A stretch of 35,577 nucleotides of DNA from NCBI GenBank assembly GCA_021808995.1, contig JAKBAP010000004.1:1678-37254 (forward strand). Direction: 5' to 3'. The position numbers and the translations under genes are program-made. Below, one piece after another: positions 8,668-17,907 of this stretch (position 1 is its first letter; each line of letters starts with the position of its first letter). The DNA is from Planctomycetota bacterium. GTDB lineage: Bacteria > Planctomycetota > Planctomycetia > Isosphaerales > Isosphaeraceae. The notes beneath the pieces were generated by a model, which searched no databases, had not been told where the DNA came from, and saw only the letters and a list, made by a program, of their open reading frames with translations.

Positions 8668-10842
8668 TCACGCCTCGGACGGCCGCAGCAGCCGAAGCGC
8701 GTTGAAGACGACGAGCACGCTGGTGCCGACGTCGGAGGCGACGGCGATCCACAGGTTCGCGAACCCAAGCACGGCGGCGATCAGGACGGCGACCTTGACG
8801 ACGAGCGCGATCGCGATGTTTTGACGAATCCGCGCCAGCACTCGCCTCCCGTGTCGGATCAACCAGGGCAAGCGGCCCAGGTCGTCGGCCAGGAGGACGA
8901 TATCGGCGGATTCGAGAGCGGCCCCGCTCGAGACGCCCCCGAGCGCGATCGAGACCTTGGCCGCGGCGAGGGCGGGCGCGTCGTTGACGCCGTCGCCGAC
9001 CATGCCGGTCGGGCCATGATGGGCGTCGAGCTCGGCGATGGCCTGGACTTTGTCGGCGGGCAGCAGGCCGGCCCGTTCCTCGCTCACCCCAAGTTCGCGG
9101 GCCACCGCCGCCGCGGTCCGAGCGTTGTCGCCGGTGAGCATCACCGTACGCAGGCCCAGCCCCTGGAGCTCGGCCACCACCCGAGCGGCCTCGGGGCGCG
9201 GTCGATCGGCCAGCCGGATAAACCCCAGCGGACCCGACGACGCGGAAACCGCGACCGCCGAGCCAACCGAATCCTCCGCCTTGTGGAGCTCGTCGTGAAA
9301 ATCAGGCTCGCACATGCCTAATTGATCAATATAACGATGGCTCCCGAGATAATACTCGACGTCCTCGACCCATCCCAAAGCGCCCAGGCCTGGGATCGCG
9401 CGGTAGCCGTCGGCGATGGGGACCACGAGCTCGCGGGCGCGGGCGTGGCGAGCGATCGCCTTGCCCAGGACATGCCCACCCCGATCGCCCAGCGCGGCCG
9501 CGATCGAGAGCAACCGGTCCTGGCCGCCCGCGCCGGCCGCGCAGACGACCTCGACGACGTCCGGCCGGCCGCTCGTCAGTGTCCCCGTCTTGTCAAACGC
9601 GATCGCGCTTAAGCGCCCGACCTGCTCGAGATATTCGCCTCCCCGGATCAAGATCCCTCGTCGCGCCGCCGCCGCCAGGCCGCACACGATCGCCACTGGC
9701 GTCGCGATCACCAGTGCGCACGGGCACGAGATCACCAGCACCACCAGACCCCGATTGACCCACTCCCTCACCACCCCCGAATCCAGACCAGACCACCCTG
9801 AGCTCACCATCGTCCAGACCAAGGGCAAGACCATCACCAGCAGCGACACCGCCACCACGATCGGGGTATAAACCGCCGCGAATCGCGTGATCCGTCGCTC
9901 CACCCCCGCCCGACCAGCCCGCGCTGACCGCACCTGGTCCACGACCCGCGCGACCACCGACTCGCTCACCGGGCCGTCGGCGCGGACCTCGAGAGTTCCC
10001 TCCCCATTCACGGTCCCCGCGTGCACGAAATCCCCAACCTCGCGCGGGGTCGGAACCGACTCGCCCGTGATCGTCTTCTCATCGACGCTCGATCGACCCA
10101 CCGTCACCTCGCCATCCACGGGGATCACCTCGCCGGCGCGAACCAGCACGCGATCGCCCCGAGTGATCGCGCTCGCGGGGGTGGCGCTCGTCCGGCCGTC
10201 ATCTCCGATCCGCTCGGCCATCGTTGGCGCGACCTCCAAGAGCGCCCGCACCGATCGCCTGGCTCGCTCAAGCGAAAACGACTCCAGCAGCTCGGAGAGC
10301 CCATACAAAAACGCGACCGTCGCCGCCTCGTCCCACTCGCCCAGGCAGACGGCCCCAATGACGGCCAGACTCATCAGCACGTCGATATCGAGGCGCGCTT
10401 TGAGCGCGTTCCGAATCGCGCGGGGGAAAAGCCCGACCCCGCCGATCGCGATCGCGAGTCCGTAACACACCTCGGTCAGCCGATGCTCGACCGACGATTC
10501 GAGACCCAGGGTCTCACCCCAGGAGGCGACACTCAGCGCGGACAGGAGCGCGACCCCCGACCCTGCCGTCAGGACGAGTCGTTCGTGGCGCGACCACCAC
10601 GAGGCCGTTGGCACCGGGATGCCCTGCTTGGTCGCGCGCATCCCGGTTCGGGTGGTGATGACCGCGATCAGCCGATCGGGGTCCGTGAGCTCGGGGTCGT
10701 GGTCGATGGTGAGCGTGCCGTGGATCAGGTCAAACGAGAGCCCGGCGATCCCTGGCTCTCCGGCCAGGGCTTGGCGGAGGGTCTCGATCTCGTTCGGGCA
10801 ATCCAGTCCGGGAATCCCCAGCGTACAGCGGTCCTCGCTCAT
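8668..10842 (-). CDS. Heavy-metal P1B-type ATPase (Zn/Cd/Pb class)
   Basis: ORF 8668-10899; start set at MSEDRCTLGIPGLDCPNE (10842). SCPCALVIATPVAI, TGES, DKTGTLT, GDGVNDAPALA, C-terminal VVFNALRLLR. Confidence 0.95.
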   Translation of the reverse strand: MSEDRCTLGIPGLDCPNEIETLRQALAGEPGIAGLSFDLIHGTLTIDHDPELTDPDRLIAVITTRTGMRATKQGIPVPTASWWSRHERLVLTAGSGVALLSALSVASWGETLGLESSVEHRLTEVCYGLAIAIGGVGLFPRAIRNALKARLDIDVLMSLAVIGAVCLGEWDEAATVAFLYGLSELLESFSLERARRSVRALLEVAPTMAERIGDDGRTSATPASAITRGDRVLVRAGEVIPVDGEVTVGRSSVDEKTITGESVPTPREVGDFVHAGTVNGEGTLEVRADGPVSESVVARVVDQVRSARAGRAGVERRITRFAAVYTPIVVAVSLLVMVLPLVWTMVSSGWSGLDSGVVREWVNRGLVVLVISCPCALVIATPVAIVCGLAAAARRGILIRGGEYLEQVGRLSAIAFDKTGTLTSGRPDVVEVVCAAGAGGQDRLLSIAAALGDRGGHVLGKAIARHARARELVVPIADGYRAIPGLGALGWVEDVEYYLGSHRYIDQLGMCEPDFHDELHKAEDSVGSAVAVSASSGPLGFIRLADRPRPEAARVVAELQGLGLRTVMLTGDNARTAAAVARELGVSEERAGLLPADKVQAIAELDAHHGPTGMVGDGVNDAPALAAAKVSIALGGVSSGAALESADIVLLADDLGRLPWLIRHGRRVLARIRQNIAIALVVKVAVLIAAVLGFANLWIAVASDVGTSVLVVFNALRLLRPSEA

Positions 10843-11015
10843 TCCACCCCCCGTGAGCATGCGCGCGAACAGGCTGACCCAGCATGGGCCAGCGAGCAAT
10901 TATAGCGCGAACCCGACTTCGCGTGAACACGAGCGTCGGTGTTCGGGGATTGCCAGGGCGATCCGCGGAAATCCTGGCGGTCGAGATTCGTAAGCCGGCT
11001 CATCGAGAACGAATC

Positions 11016-12389
11016 TCAGCCTTGAAAAAGCGCGCGGATCGGTTGACCATCGGCGATGCGGTAGGGGCGGCCGGCGAGGTCCTGGATCTCGCTCGCGGGG
11101 TCGAGGCCGAATCGCTCAAAGAGCGTGGCCGCCAGATCCCCCGGCGTGACGCCGTCATAATCGGGATACGCGCCGAGCTTGTCGCTGCCTCCATGGGTCG
11201 TCCCGCCGCGAACCCCGCCGCCGGCGAGCACGACGCTATAGCAAAACGGCCAATGATCGCGGCCGGCGCTCGCGTTGACCTTGGGCGTGCGACCGAACTC
11301 TCCCATCGAGATCACCAGTGTTGATTCCAGCATGCCGCGTGATTCGAGATCCTCGACGAGAGCCGAAAACGCCCGGTCGGCCGGCGGCAAGAGATCGTTC
11401 TTGAGCCGGCCAAAGACATCCGAGTGCGCGTCCCAATTCGCGAGCTGGCCGTTGTGCTGGCCGTCATGCACCGTGACGAACCGAGTACCCGCCTCGATCA
11501 GCCGCCGAGCCAGGAGCATGCTCTGGCCCAGTTTGGTTCGGCCATAGCGGTCGCGCAGTCGGGGATCCTCCCGGCGGAGGTCGAAGGCGACCTTCACCTC
11601 GGGCGATCGTAACAGCCGAAAAGCTCGATCCTTGTAGACATCGAGCGCCAGCCCGCCCGTCGATTCGGCGCTCCGCGAGGGGTCGTCGATCAACCGGAGG
11701 AGCGATTGGCGATCATCCAGGCGTCCGAGCGAAACGTTGTCCGGGAGCTCCAGGTCGGGGAGGTGAAAACCCTCGACATTCGGGTCGTCCGAGACCTGCA
11801 ACGGGTTGTGGTTGGAGCCCAGGAATCCCGCGAGCTGGCCCGGCAGCATCACGACGTTGTACATCACGTGCGGCAGCGCCACCCACGTTGGCAGCCCTTT
11901 TCGCCCCACGAGTTGCCGAGAGAGCACCGAGCCCAGACAGGGGGGGTCGTTACGATCGTTTCCCAGGAGCTCAAGGTCCCCCTTCAAGGGGTTTCGCCCG
12001 CATAGGGTCGCGAACGCGGCCGCGTTGTGGTTCGTCATCGGATGGTGCATCGCTCGGATCACCGCCATCCGATCCCGCACCCGCGCCGACAAGGGGAGAT
12101 GCTCCGAAACTCGCAGCCCGGGCACCGAGGTCGCGATCGATCGAAATTCTCCCCGAATTTCGCGAGGGGCGTCGGGCTTCATGTCCCAGGTGTCGAGATG
12201 ACTCGGCCCCCCGTAATGAAAGAGCAGGATGCACGATCGCACCGGCCCCGGCCGCGAACGCTCCTCGGCCCTTAAAAGCCGAGCCAGGTTCAGCCCCCCC
12301 AGGCCCGTCAGGCCGCCAACCCGCAATAACGACCGCCGCGACAGTCCCGGCGATCGCGGCGGACCCGATCGTGATCGATCGCCCATCAT
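11016..12389 (-). CDS. DUF1501 domain-containing protein
   Basis: SRRSLLRVGGLTGLGGLNLARLLRAEE (Tat-like), CILLFHYGGPSHLDTWDMKPDAPREIRGEFRSIAT, GEFGRTPKVNASAGRDHWPFCYSVVLAGGGVRGG: planctomycete DUF1501 hallmarks. Confidence 0.95.
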   Translation of the reverse strand: MMGDRSRSGPPRSPGLSRRSLLRVGGLTGLGGLNLARLLRAEERSRPGPVRSCILLFHYGGPSHLDTWDMKPDAPREIRGEFRSIATSVPGLRVSEHLPLSARVRDRMAVIRAMHHPMTNHNAAAFATLCGRNPLKGDLELLGNDRNDPPCLGSVLSRQLVGRKGLPTWVALPHVMYNVVMLPGQLAGFLGSNHNPLQVSDDPNVEGFHLPDLELPDNVSLGRLDDRQSLLRLIDDPSRSAESTGGLALDVYKDRAFRLLRSPEVKVAFDLRREDPRLRDRYGRTKLGQSMLLARRLIEAGTRFVTVHDGQHNGQLANWDAHSDVFGRLKNDLLPPADRAFSALVEDLESRGMLESTLVISMGEFGRTPKVNASAGRDHWPFCYSVVLAGGGVRGGTTHGGSDKLGAYPDYDGVTPGDLAATLFERFGLDPASEIQDLAGRPYRIADGQPIRALFQG

Positions 12390-12618
12390 TCCCCCAAGTC
12401 CTCAATCCGTTTCCGTGGCATCACAAGTCGACCCGCCTCGCCCCGAGACGCTTGTTAAACTTTGGTTAAACAGTAACCCGGGAACGTCATGATCGCAATC
12501 CCATCGCAAGGGAATCCCCTTGTGTTGGGGCGTGGGTTTGAGTCTGATACGGCTAGGAATCCTTGATTTTAAGATCCGCCCGCGAGGAAGCCCGGGGACG
12601 CGAGGCAAGGAGTCGCTC

Positions 12619-13251
12619 TTGGCTGAATACTACCTGGTGCGCCATGGGGCGATGGGGCGAGTGGGCCGGTTCCCCGCCATGACGGGATGTCCACCTCTTG
12701 AGCGAGGAGGGCTCGTGGTGCTCGAAACGAGCCGGGGCCGCGAGCTGGGTGAGGTGTTGGTCGCGCTCGAATCGGTCTGGTCGGGCCTACCGGCGGCGGA
12801 TCCCAGCGACACGCATGGAGTGCTTCGGCCCGCGGATGCCGAGGATCTGCGCCGGGGCCGCATCGACGAACAAACTCGCTCGGACCTGTTGGCGCTCGGC
12901 CAGGGGTTGCTCGCGAGCGAGGATTGGCGGGCGGTGCTCGTGGATGTTGACGTTTTGATTGATGAACATACCGTTGTGTTTCATTATCTTGGTCCGAGGC
13001 CTCCGGATGGCGCTCGGCTACGGGCGCGTTTTCGGATGGAATACGATCTCGAGGTGCATCTGGAATCGATTGGCGAGGAAGAGATCGATCACGAGTCCGC
13101 GGCGGGATCTTGCGGCCAAGGCTGTGGTGATCGCGGCCCGCGTGACGGCGAAACCACGGGGGGGGGATGCGGGAGCTGCTCTTCCGGCTCGTGCGCGGTG
13201 GCCTCGCTGGTCGAAAAGCGAAAAAAGGCGACCTCCGGGAGCGCTCTCTAA
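12619..13251 (+). CDS. PSP1-like protein with Cys-rich C-terminus
   Basis: ORF 12520-13251; likely TTG start 12619 (LAEYYLVRHGAMGRVGRFPAM). RGGLVVLETSRGRELGEVLVAL and DVDVLIDEHTVVFHYLGPRPPDGARLRARFRMEYDLEVHLESIG fit the PSP1 pattern; C-terminal CGQGCGDRG...GGGCGSCSSGSCAVASL. Confidence 0.65.
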   Translation: MAEYYLVRHGAMGRVGRFPAMTGCPPLERGGLVVLETSRGRELGEVLVALESVWSGLPAADPSDTHGVLRPADAEDLRRGRIDEQTRSDLLALGQGLLASEDWRAVLVDVDVLIDEHTVVFHYLGPRPPDGARLRARFRMEYDLEVHLESIGEEEIDHESAAGSCGQGCGDRGPRDGETTGGGCGSCSSGSCAVASLVEKRKKATSGSAL

Positions 13252-16200
13252 CGGGTCTGAGCCAGCGATCGCGAACCGGGTTTAGGGGATCGGGTCGGGT
13301 GGTTGCATCGGCTCTTGAGCAAAACGTCGATCGGCCCCCGAACCGGGTCAAAGGCGGCATCGCGTGAGTAAGCCCGTTGGTAGAAATCCGGGTTCGCCTG
13401 GAACGCGTACTCGAGTTGCTTGACCGCCCGCCCCAGGAACTCCGGGCGGCTCTTGGCGGTGACCGCGTAGGCGCGTGCGAGCGCGAGATGGCAGTTCCCT
13501 CGCCTCGCATGGATCGCGATCGCGAGATCGAGACTGCGTCTCGCGAGGTCGCGGCTTTCGTCGAGTTTGCCGTGGCTTAAATAGACACGTGAGGCGTTGA
13601 GGAGGCTGTTGATCAGCTCGGGGTCGTGTCTGAGATGGCCGATGAGACCAGGATGCTGGAAAATGGCGTTGAAATCCTGGGCGGCCTCGGGAAATCTCTG
13701 GTGTTCAACCTCCCAGAGGGCCCGATTGATTCGGGCGGGGATGTCTCCGGGCTCGAGCACGAGGATCTTCGTGTACTCGGCGGCGGCTAGGTCTTGCTCG
13801 CCCGAGCGCAGGATCCGGGTTGCCAGCTCGCCCCGGAAGTGGATGTCGTCGGGGTCGGTGTCGGGCCTTCCCCGATGGAGGTCGCTTGGGTCGTGACGAA
13901 ACGTGGAGCGGGTCAGGTCATCCAGACCGGGAACGAGCGTGGGTCGGGAACCTCCCTCGGGAGGGCGAGCCTCTCCCAGGCTTCTTCCGGTACGCCAGTA
14001 TTCGCTGGGGAGCCGGCCCGAGAGCATCTCGAACCGCTGGATGTCCTCGGAGAGCCCCGCGAGCTCGCCCGACGAGGCACGTACAAACGCGCGCGAGCCG
14101 TAAACCTCGGGATAATCGGGGGTGCCTGCCTGGGCTAAATCGCATTCGCTCAGGGCGTCGTCGAACTGACCCAGCTCGGCCAGACAGGCGGAAAGCCCCA
14201 AATGAAGGGCCGAGTTATTGGGCCAGCGGGCAAGACAATGACGCAAATGATCGGCCGCCTGGTCGAAACGGCCGAGCGCGAACGACGCCGAGGCCGCTCG
14301 GTAATGTCCCCAATACGATTCCCGATGGTGGACAAGATACCCCTCGAACAAGCCCAGCGCTCGGGCCAGTGGACCCGTCGCCGTGTTGTTGGAATCATCG
14401 GCCCCATCGTCGCGAGCGTCATACTCGGAGGCGACGCCCATCAGATAGAGATCGTGATCGGCCTGGCCTGGGATCTTGGCGGGCAATCGGTCGGGCCCAC
14501 CCTTGCCGATCCCGACCAGCTTGGTCTCGAGGGATCGGGCCAGCAGATCATAGGCTTCGATCGAAACACCCTTGCTCACCTGATCGAGAATCGACAGCGC
14601 CCGTTCCCAGTCGGCCGGTGAATCGACGCGGGCCGCGAGCGCTCGGCAATAGCGGTAAGCCTGCTCGAGCAGCCAAAGCTCGACATCCTTCCGATCGGCG
14701 TCTGGCAACAGACGGACATCGTCGCGTTCACGCCAATCGCCGACCCCCAGGAGCTCGTAATCCTTGAGCGCGCGTTGGGCGATATCGACCACCCTACGAT
14801 CGCGCTTCGCGATTGAATCGGATCGACCCAGGCCGGCACCCAGGAGATTGAGGCCGAGCCGCTCGCCAGGGCGCTGAAACCCATAAGCGCCACCTTGAAG
14901 GTCGCCGATGTACCAGCCCATTTTTTGCTGGGCGCGATCGGAGAGGGCCTGGAGTGAGACAAGGCGAGCGACGAGCACGGCGGCCGTGAGTCCGACCACG
15001 ATTGTGATCGAGGCGGCGGTGAGCATGCGTTTCTGTCGTCTGATGAAGCGAGGGACGCGGTCGCCCATCAGCGAATCGGTGGCGAACGCCGGCGCGCGAT
15101 TGGTCCGCCAGCGGTCGAGGTCGTCGGCCAGCTCGCGGGCGTGGTGGTAACGGCGGCTGGGATCGAGATCAAGACAGCGCTCAAGGATGGATCTCAGCCC
15201 TCGCGGAATGGATCGCCCCCCTTGGGTCGCGTGGCGAATCAGGTCGGCGGCGGAGATTTGCCTGGCCTTGGCCCAATCGGAGGCCCTCCGTGGCGCGGCC
15301 GGACCCGCGATCCCGGGGCGAGTGCTCCGAGCTGGCGTGATCTCAGGGAGCCGGCCGGTGAGCGCCTCGAGCAAAACCATCCCGAGTGAGTAGACATCGG
15401 CCCGATGGGCGTCGAAATCGGCCGAGGAATCGGCCATCGCGGACGATCCTGGTTGGTGAGCCAGCCGGGCCAGCCGCTCGGGTGCCATGTAGGCCAAGGT
15501 TCCGCCCAGCTCGCTCGACCCCCCCTCGGGCACGACCCGCGAGCCATCCCGCGCCAGATTGAAATCCAGCAACATCGGCGTGCCGTTATCGGTCAAGATG
15601 ATGTTCGAGGGCTTGACGTCGCCATGGATGACGGCCTTTCGATACGCATGGTCGAGCGCGGCGGCCAATCGAGCGATCAGCCAGGCGATGGCTTGACCGT
15701 AAGACAGTCTCTCGAGGATTTCCCGGGCGGGCCGGGCGGTCTGGACGCTGGGATACTCCGAGGCCGCGACCGAATCCAGATCGTCGAGCAAGTCCCGGCC
15801 AGTGCTCGGCTCGACCCTGGCACGCCTGGCCTCAAGCACGGCGGCCAAGGTCGCTCCCCCCCAGAAGGGCATCCGGATGAGCTGAAAGACTCCGTCGTTG
15901 ACGGGTTCCTGGGATTCGACCTCGACGATGTTCTCGTGACGGGCGCGGGCCAGAAGGTGAGCCTCCTCGCTGGGCCGCGTCGTGAGCTTGATCACGATCA
16001 GGCGGTTTTCCAGGTCGACCTGCTCCGCGAGGTAGACCCGTGCGAAGGCTCCCCTGCCCAGCTCTCGCTTAATAAGGTAGGCACCGATCCAATCTCCCCC
16101 CTCAGGCCACTCAGGCCCTCCCTCCTGGGGATCGACCAGCCGCTCCAGGAGCGAGGCGGGGCATTCCGCGTGCAGCTCAAGTAAGCGTCCCAGCGACCCA

Positions 16201-16496
16201 TCAAGGTCGGGAAAACGCGCGAGATAGTCGCTCGCGATGGGAGCGCCACCGCTGGCCTCCACCAGGCAAAAGTCCCGATAGACGAGCTCGACCCGCCCCT
16301 CGGAATCGCTGGGATCGAGCCTGGATAGAAAGGCCCGAAGATCCGGGGATTCGCCGGTTTCCCAGGCAGCCGTGTAGGCGTCGATCACATCCAGCCGGGA
16401 ATTCAAGCGCGACGAGCCCAGGGTTGGGTCCCGATGATCTGGCGACCCGCCCCCGACCGCGCCGCGCGCACTCGAGGATGATGGATGCACGATCAT
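13248..16496 (-). CDS. Serine/threonine protein kinase with C-terminal TPR-like repeats
   Basis: RELGRGAFARVYLAEQ, VIHGDVKPSNIILTDNGTPMLLDFNLARDG, DVYSLGMVLLEALTGRLP, TM segment (MLTAASITIVVGLTAAVLVARLV), then TPR-like repeats. Start M at 16496 gives a 4-nt overlap with the sigma gene. Confidence 0.92.
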   Translation of the reverse strand: MIVHPSSSSARGAVGGGSPDHRDPTLGSSRLNSRLDVIDAYTAAWETGESPDLRAFLSRLDPSDSEGRVELVYRDFCLVEASGGAPIASDYLARFPDLDGSLGRLLELHAECPASLLERLVDPQEGGPEWPEGGDWIGAYLIKRELGRGAFARVYLAEQVDLENRLIVIKLTTRPSEEAHLLARARHENIVEVESQEPVNDGVFQLIRMPFWGGATLAAVLEARRARVEPSTGRDLLDDLDSVAASEYPSVQTARPAREILERLSYGQAIAWLIARLAAALDHAYRKAVIHGDVKPSNIILTDNGTPMLLDFNLARDGSRVVPEGGSSELGGTLAYMAPERLARLAHQPGSSAMADSSADFDAHRADVYSLGMVLLEALTGRLPEITPARSTRPGIAGPAAPRRASDWAKARQISAADLIRHATQGGRSIPRGLRSILERCLDLDPSRRYHHARELADDLDRWRTNRAPAFATDSLMGDRVPRFIRRQKRMLTAASITIVVGLTAAVLVARLVSLQALSDRAQQKMGWYIGDLQGGAYGFQRPGERLGLNLLGAGLGRSDSIAKRDRRVVDIAQRALKDYELLGVGDWRERDDVRLLPDADRKDVELWLLEQAYRYCRALAARVDSPADWERALSILDQVSKGVSIEAYDLLARSLETKLVGIGKGGPDRLPAKIPGQADHDLYLMGVASEYDARDDGADDSNNTATGPLARALGLFEGYLVHHRESYWGHYRAASASFALGRFDQAADHLRHCLARWPNNSALHLGLSACLAELGQFDDALSECDLAQAGTPDYPEVYGSRAFVRASSGELAGLSEDIQRFEMLSGRLPSEYWRTGRSLGEARPPEGGSRPTLVPGLDDLTRSTFRHDPSDLHRGRPDTDPDDIHFRGELATRILRSGEQDLAAAEYTKILVLEPGDIPARINRALWEVEHQRFPEAAQDFNAIFQHPGLIGHLRHDPELINSLLNASRVYLSHGKLDESRDLARRSLDLAIAIHARRGNCHLALARAYAVTAKSRPEFLGRAVKQLEYAFQANPDFYQRAYSRDAAFDPVRGPIDVLLKSRCNHPTRSPKPGSRSLAQTR

Positions 16497-17080
16497 GATC
16501 GCCGCTCCAGCCGCGACCACGCGGCCTCAATGATCCGCCGCAGCGAGCGCTCGTCAACCTGGGTCTCGGCCGCGATGTCCTGATACGTCCACCCCTCCCG
16601 CCGCAGGCTCAGCACCTTGACCTCAAGGGGCGAACGCTCGGCGGTGAGTCGGGTAAAGCATTCCCGCTCAACAGCCGCCTGGCTGGGGGAAGGATCCGAC
16701 GACGCGATTTCGAGCGGTTGCTCGCGATCCCCCCACCGCACGTACAGGCTTTCCTCGACCCGAACGCTGTATTTCGCCGTCCGTGTCAGCCGCCGATGCT
16801 GCTCCAGGACCTTGTTACGGACCACGCCTGCCAAATACTGAAGCAAATGCCGTTCGTTTTCGAATCCGCGCGTGTTTCCTTCGAGCTTGGGGATCACGCT
16901 CTTCCAGACCGCCTGAACAAAATCCACCGAGTCATACTGTCCGCGAATCTCTCGAGGCAGACGAGCGCGTACCATGATCAGGACTTCACGCTCATAACGC
17001 GTCAAAAACTCACCCATCGCGTCTCGATCGCCGCTCTTCGCGCGCGCCATCAGGTCCCGCAAGACTTCATCATCCGCCAT
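16493..17080 (-). CDS. ECF-type RNA polymerase sigma factor
   Basis: ORF 16493-17101; start MADDEVLRDLMARAKSGD (17080). QYDSVDFVQAVWKSVIPKL, LLQYLAGVVRNKVLEQHRR, LSLRREGWTYQDIAAETQVDERSLRRII. Confidence 0.92.
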   Translation of the reverse strand: MADDEVLRDLMARAKSGDRDAMGEFLTRYEREVLIMVRARLPREIRGQYDSVDFVQAVWKSVIPKLEGNTRGFENERHLLQYLAGVVRNKVLEQHRRLTRTAKYSVRVEESLYVRWGDREQPLEIASSDPSPSQAAVERECFTRLTAERSPLEVKVLSLRREGWTYQDIAAETQVDERSLRRIIEAAWSRLERRS

Positions 17081-17580
17081 GGCCCTCGCCCCCGCTGACA
17101 TTCTCGATTAAGCAGCGAACGCCGGTCCTCGGCCTCTTCCACGCCTTGAATCCACTCCGATCAAAGCCCGGCCATCTCCAAAACTCTCCATGTCGACGGA
17201 GCCCTCGGACTTCCCCTTTTCTCACGCCCATCCATCCACCCGCGACGACTTCGACCCCCCCTAGTCCGACGCCGCCGGCCACTGGTCCCCATCCCAGATC
17301 GTCACGCCAGCCCCATTTATTAAACCTTCGCGGGGACGGCAAATCCAGCTTTTCTTTTTCCGGCACGCCAGATTCGAGTCACAATTACGCCAGATCAAAC
17401 GTTTTATCCCATGAAAACCAAGACGATCAGAGCATTGCGGGAAGCACGCGGGCTCATCGTAACCTGTTTTTCCAAGGATGGTTACACCCTGTTTGCTTTG
17501 ATCGTTTATCATTGGTTCGAGGACGGTTCTTGAGTCGCTCCAGGGTATTCCTTCGTGGATCACGCCTTACAAAAAAAAGA

Positions 17581-17682
17581 CCGCCGGTTTTGAGCGGCGA
17601 TTGCAACTCTTTATCTCACCAACGAACGATCGGCAACAACCCGCCACAAAAAATCCGCCGGTTTCGCGCTGGGATTGCAACT
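17581..17682. repeat. Imperfect 28-nt direct repeat, two copies, 74-nt period
   Basis: 17581-17608 ccgccggttttgagcggcgattgcaact and 17655-17682 ccgccggtttcgcgctgggattgcaact: 24/28 identical, each preceded by an A-tract. Confidence 0.7.
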
Positions 17683-17907
17683 GAGAGTGTGAGCCCTGGA
17701 GACAGCCAGGGAATCGAGGATCGGAGGCAACCGCCCGAAGCGCCCGGGACGGTTGGGATTTCTCAAGGAGATCTGGAGGCGGAGAGTCGTTCCCGACTCT
17801 CGGGCCGAACGACGGGCGTTTCCAGGCCGGTGCAGGGATCGCGACGAGTGGACAACGACGTTGTTTGCCACATCCCATCGAGTGGAAGATCAAGGGAGTT
17901 TACCGCG

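Noticed and set aside
10785-10842. Degenerate HMA motif GLDCPNE in the canonical P1B ATPase as a novelty
   Set aside because: CxxE-type variants (DCPTE-like) are known in Zn/Cd/Pb P1B ATPases, so not treated as unusual.
13820-14767. 315-aa + strand ORF
   Set aside because: Antisense to the kinase/TPR gene, no domain-like sequence.
17570-17690. CRISPR array
   Set aside because: Only two imperfect copies, no further repeats at the 74-nt period and no cas genes in the window; reported only as a direct repeat.
17146-17907. N-terminal 254-aa extension of the sigma-70 ORF
   Set aside because: Low-complexity Ser/Pro/Arg sequence with no homology-like features; contains the intergenic repeats. True start most likely ATG 17908.
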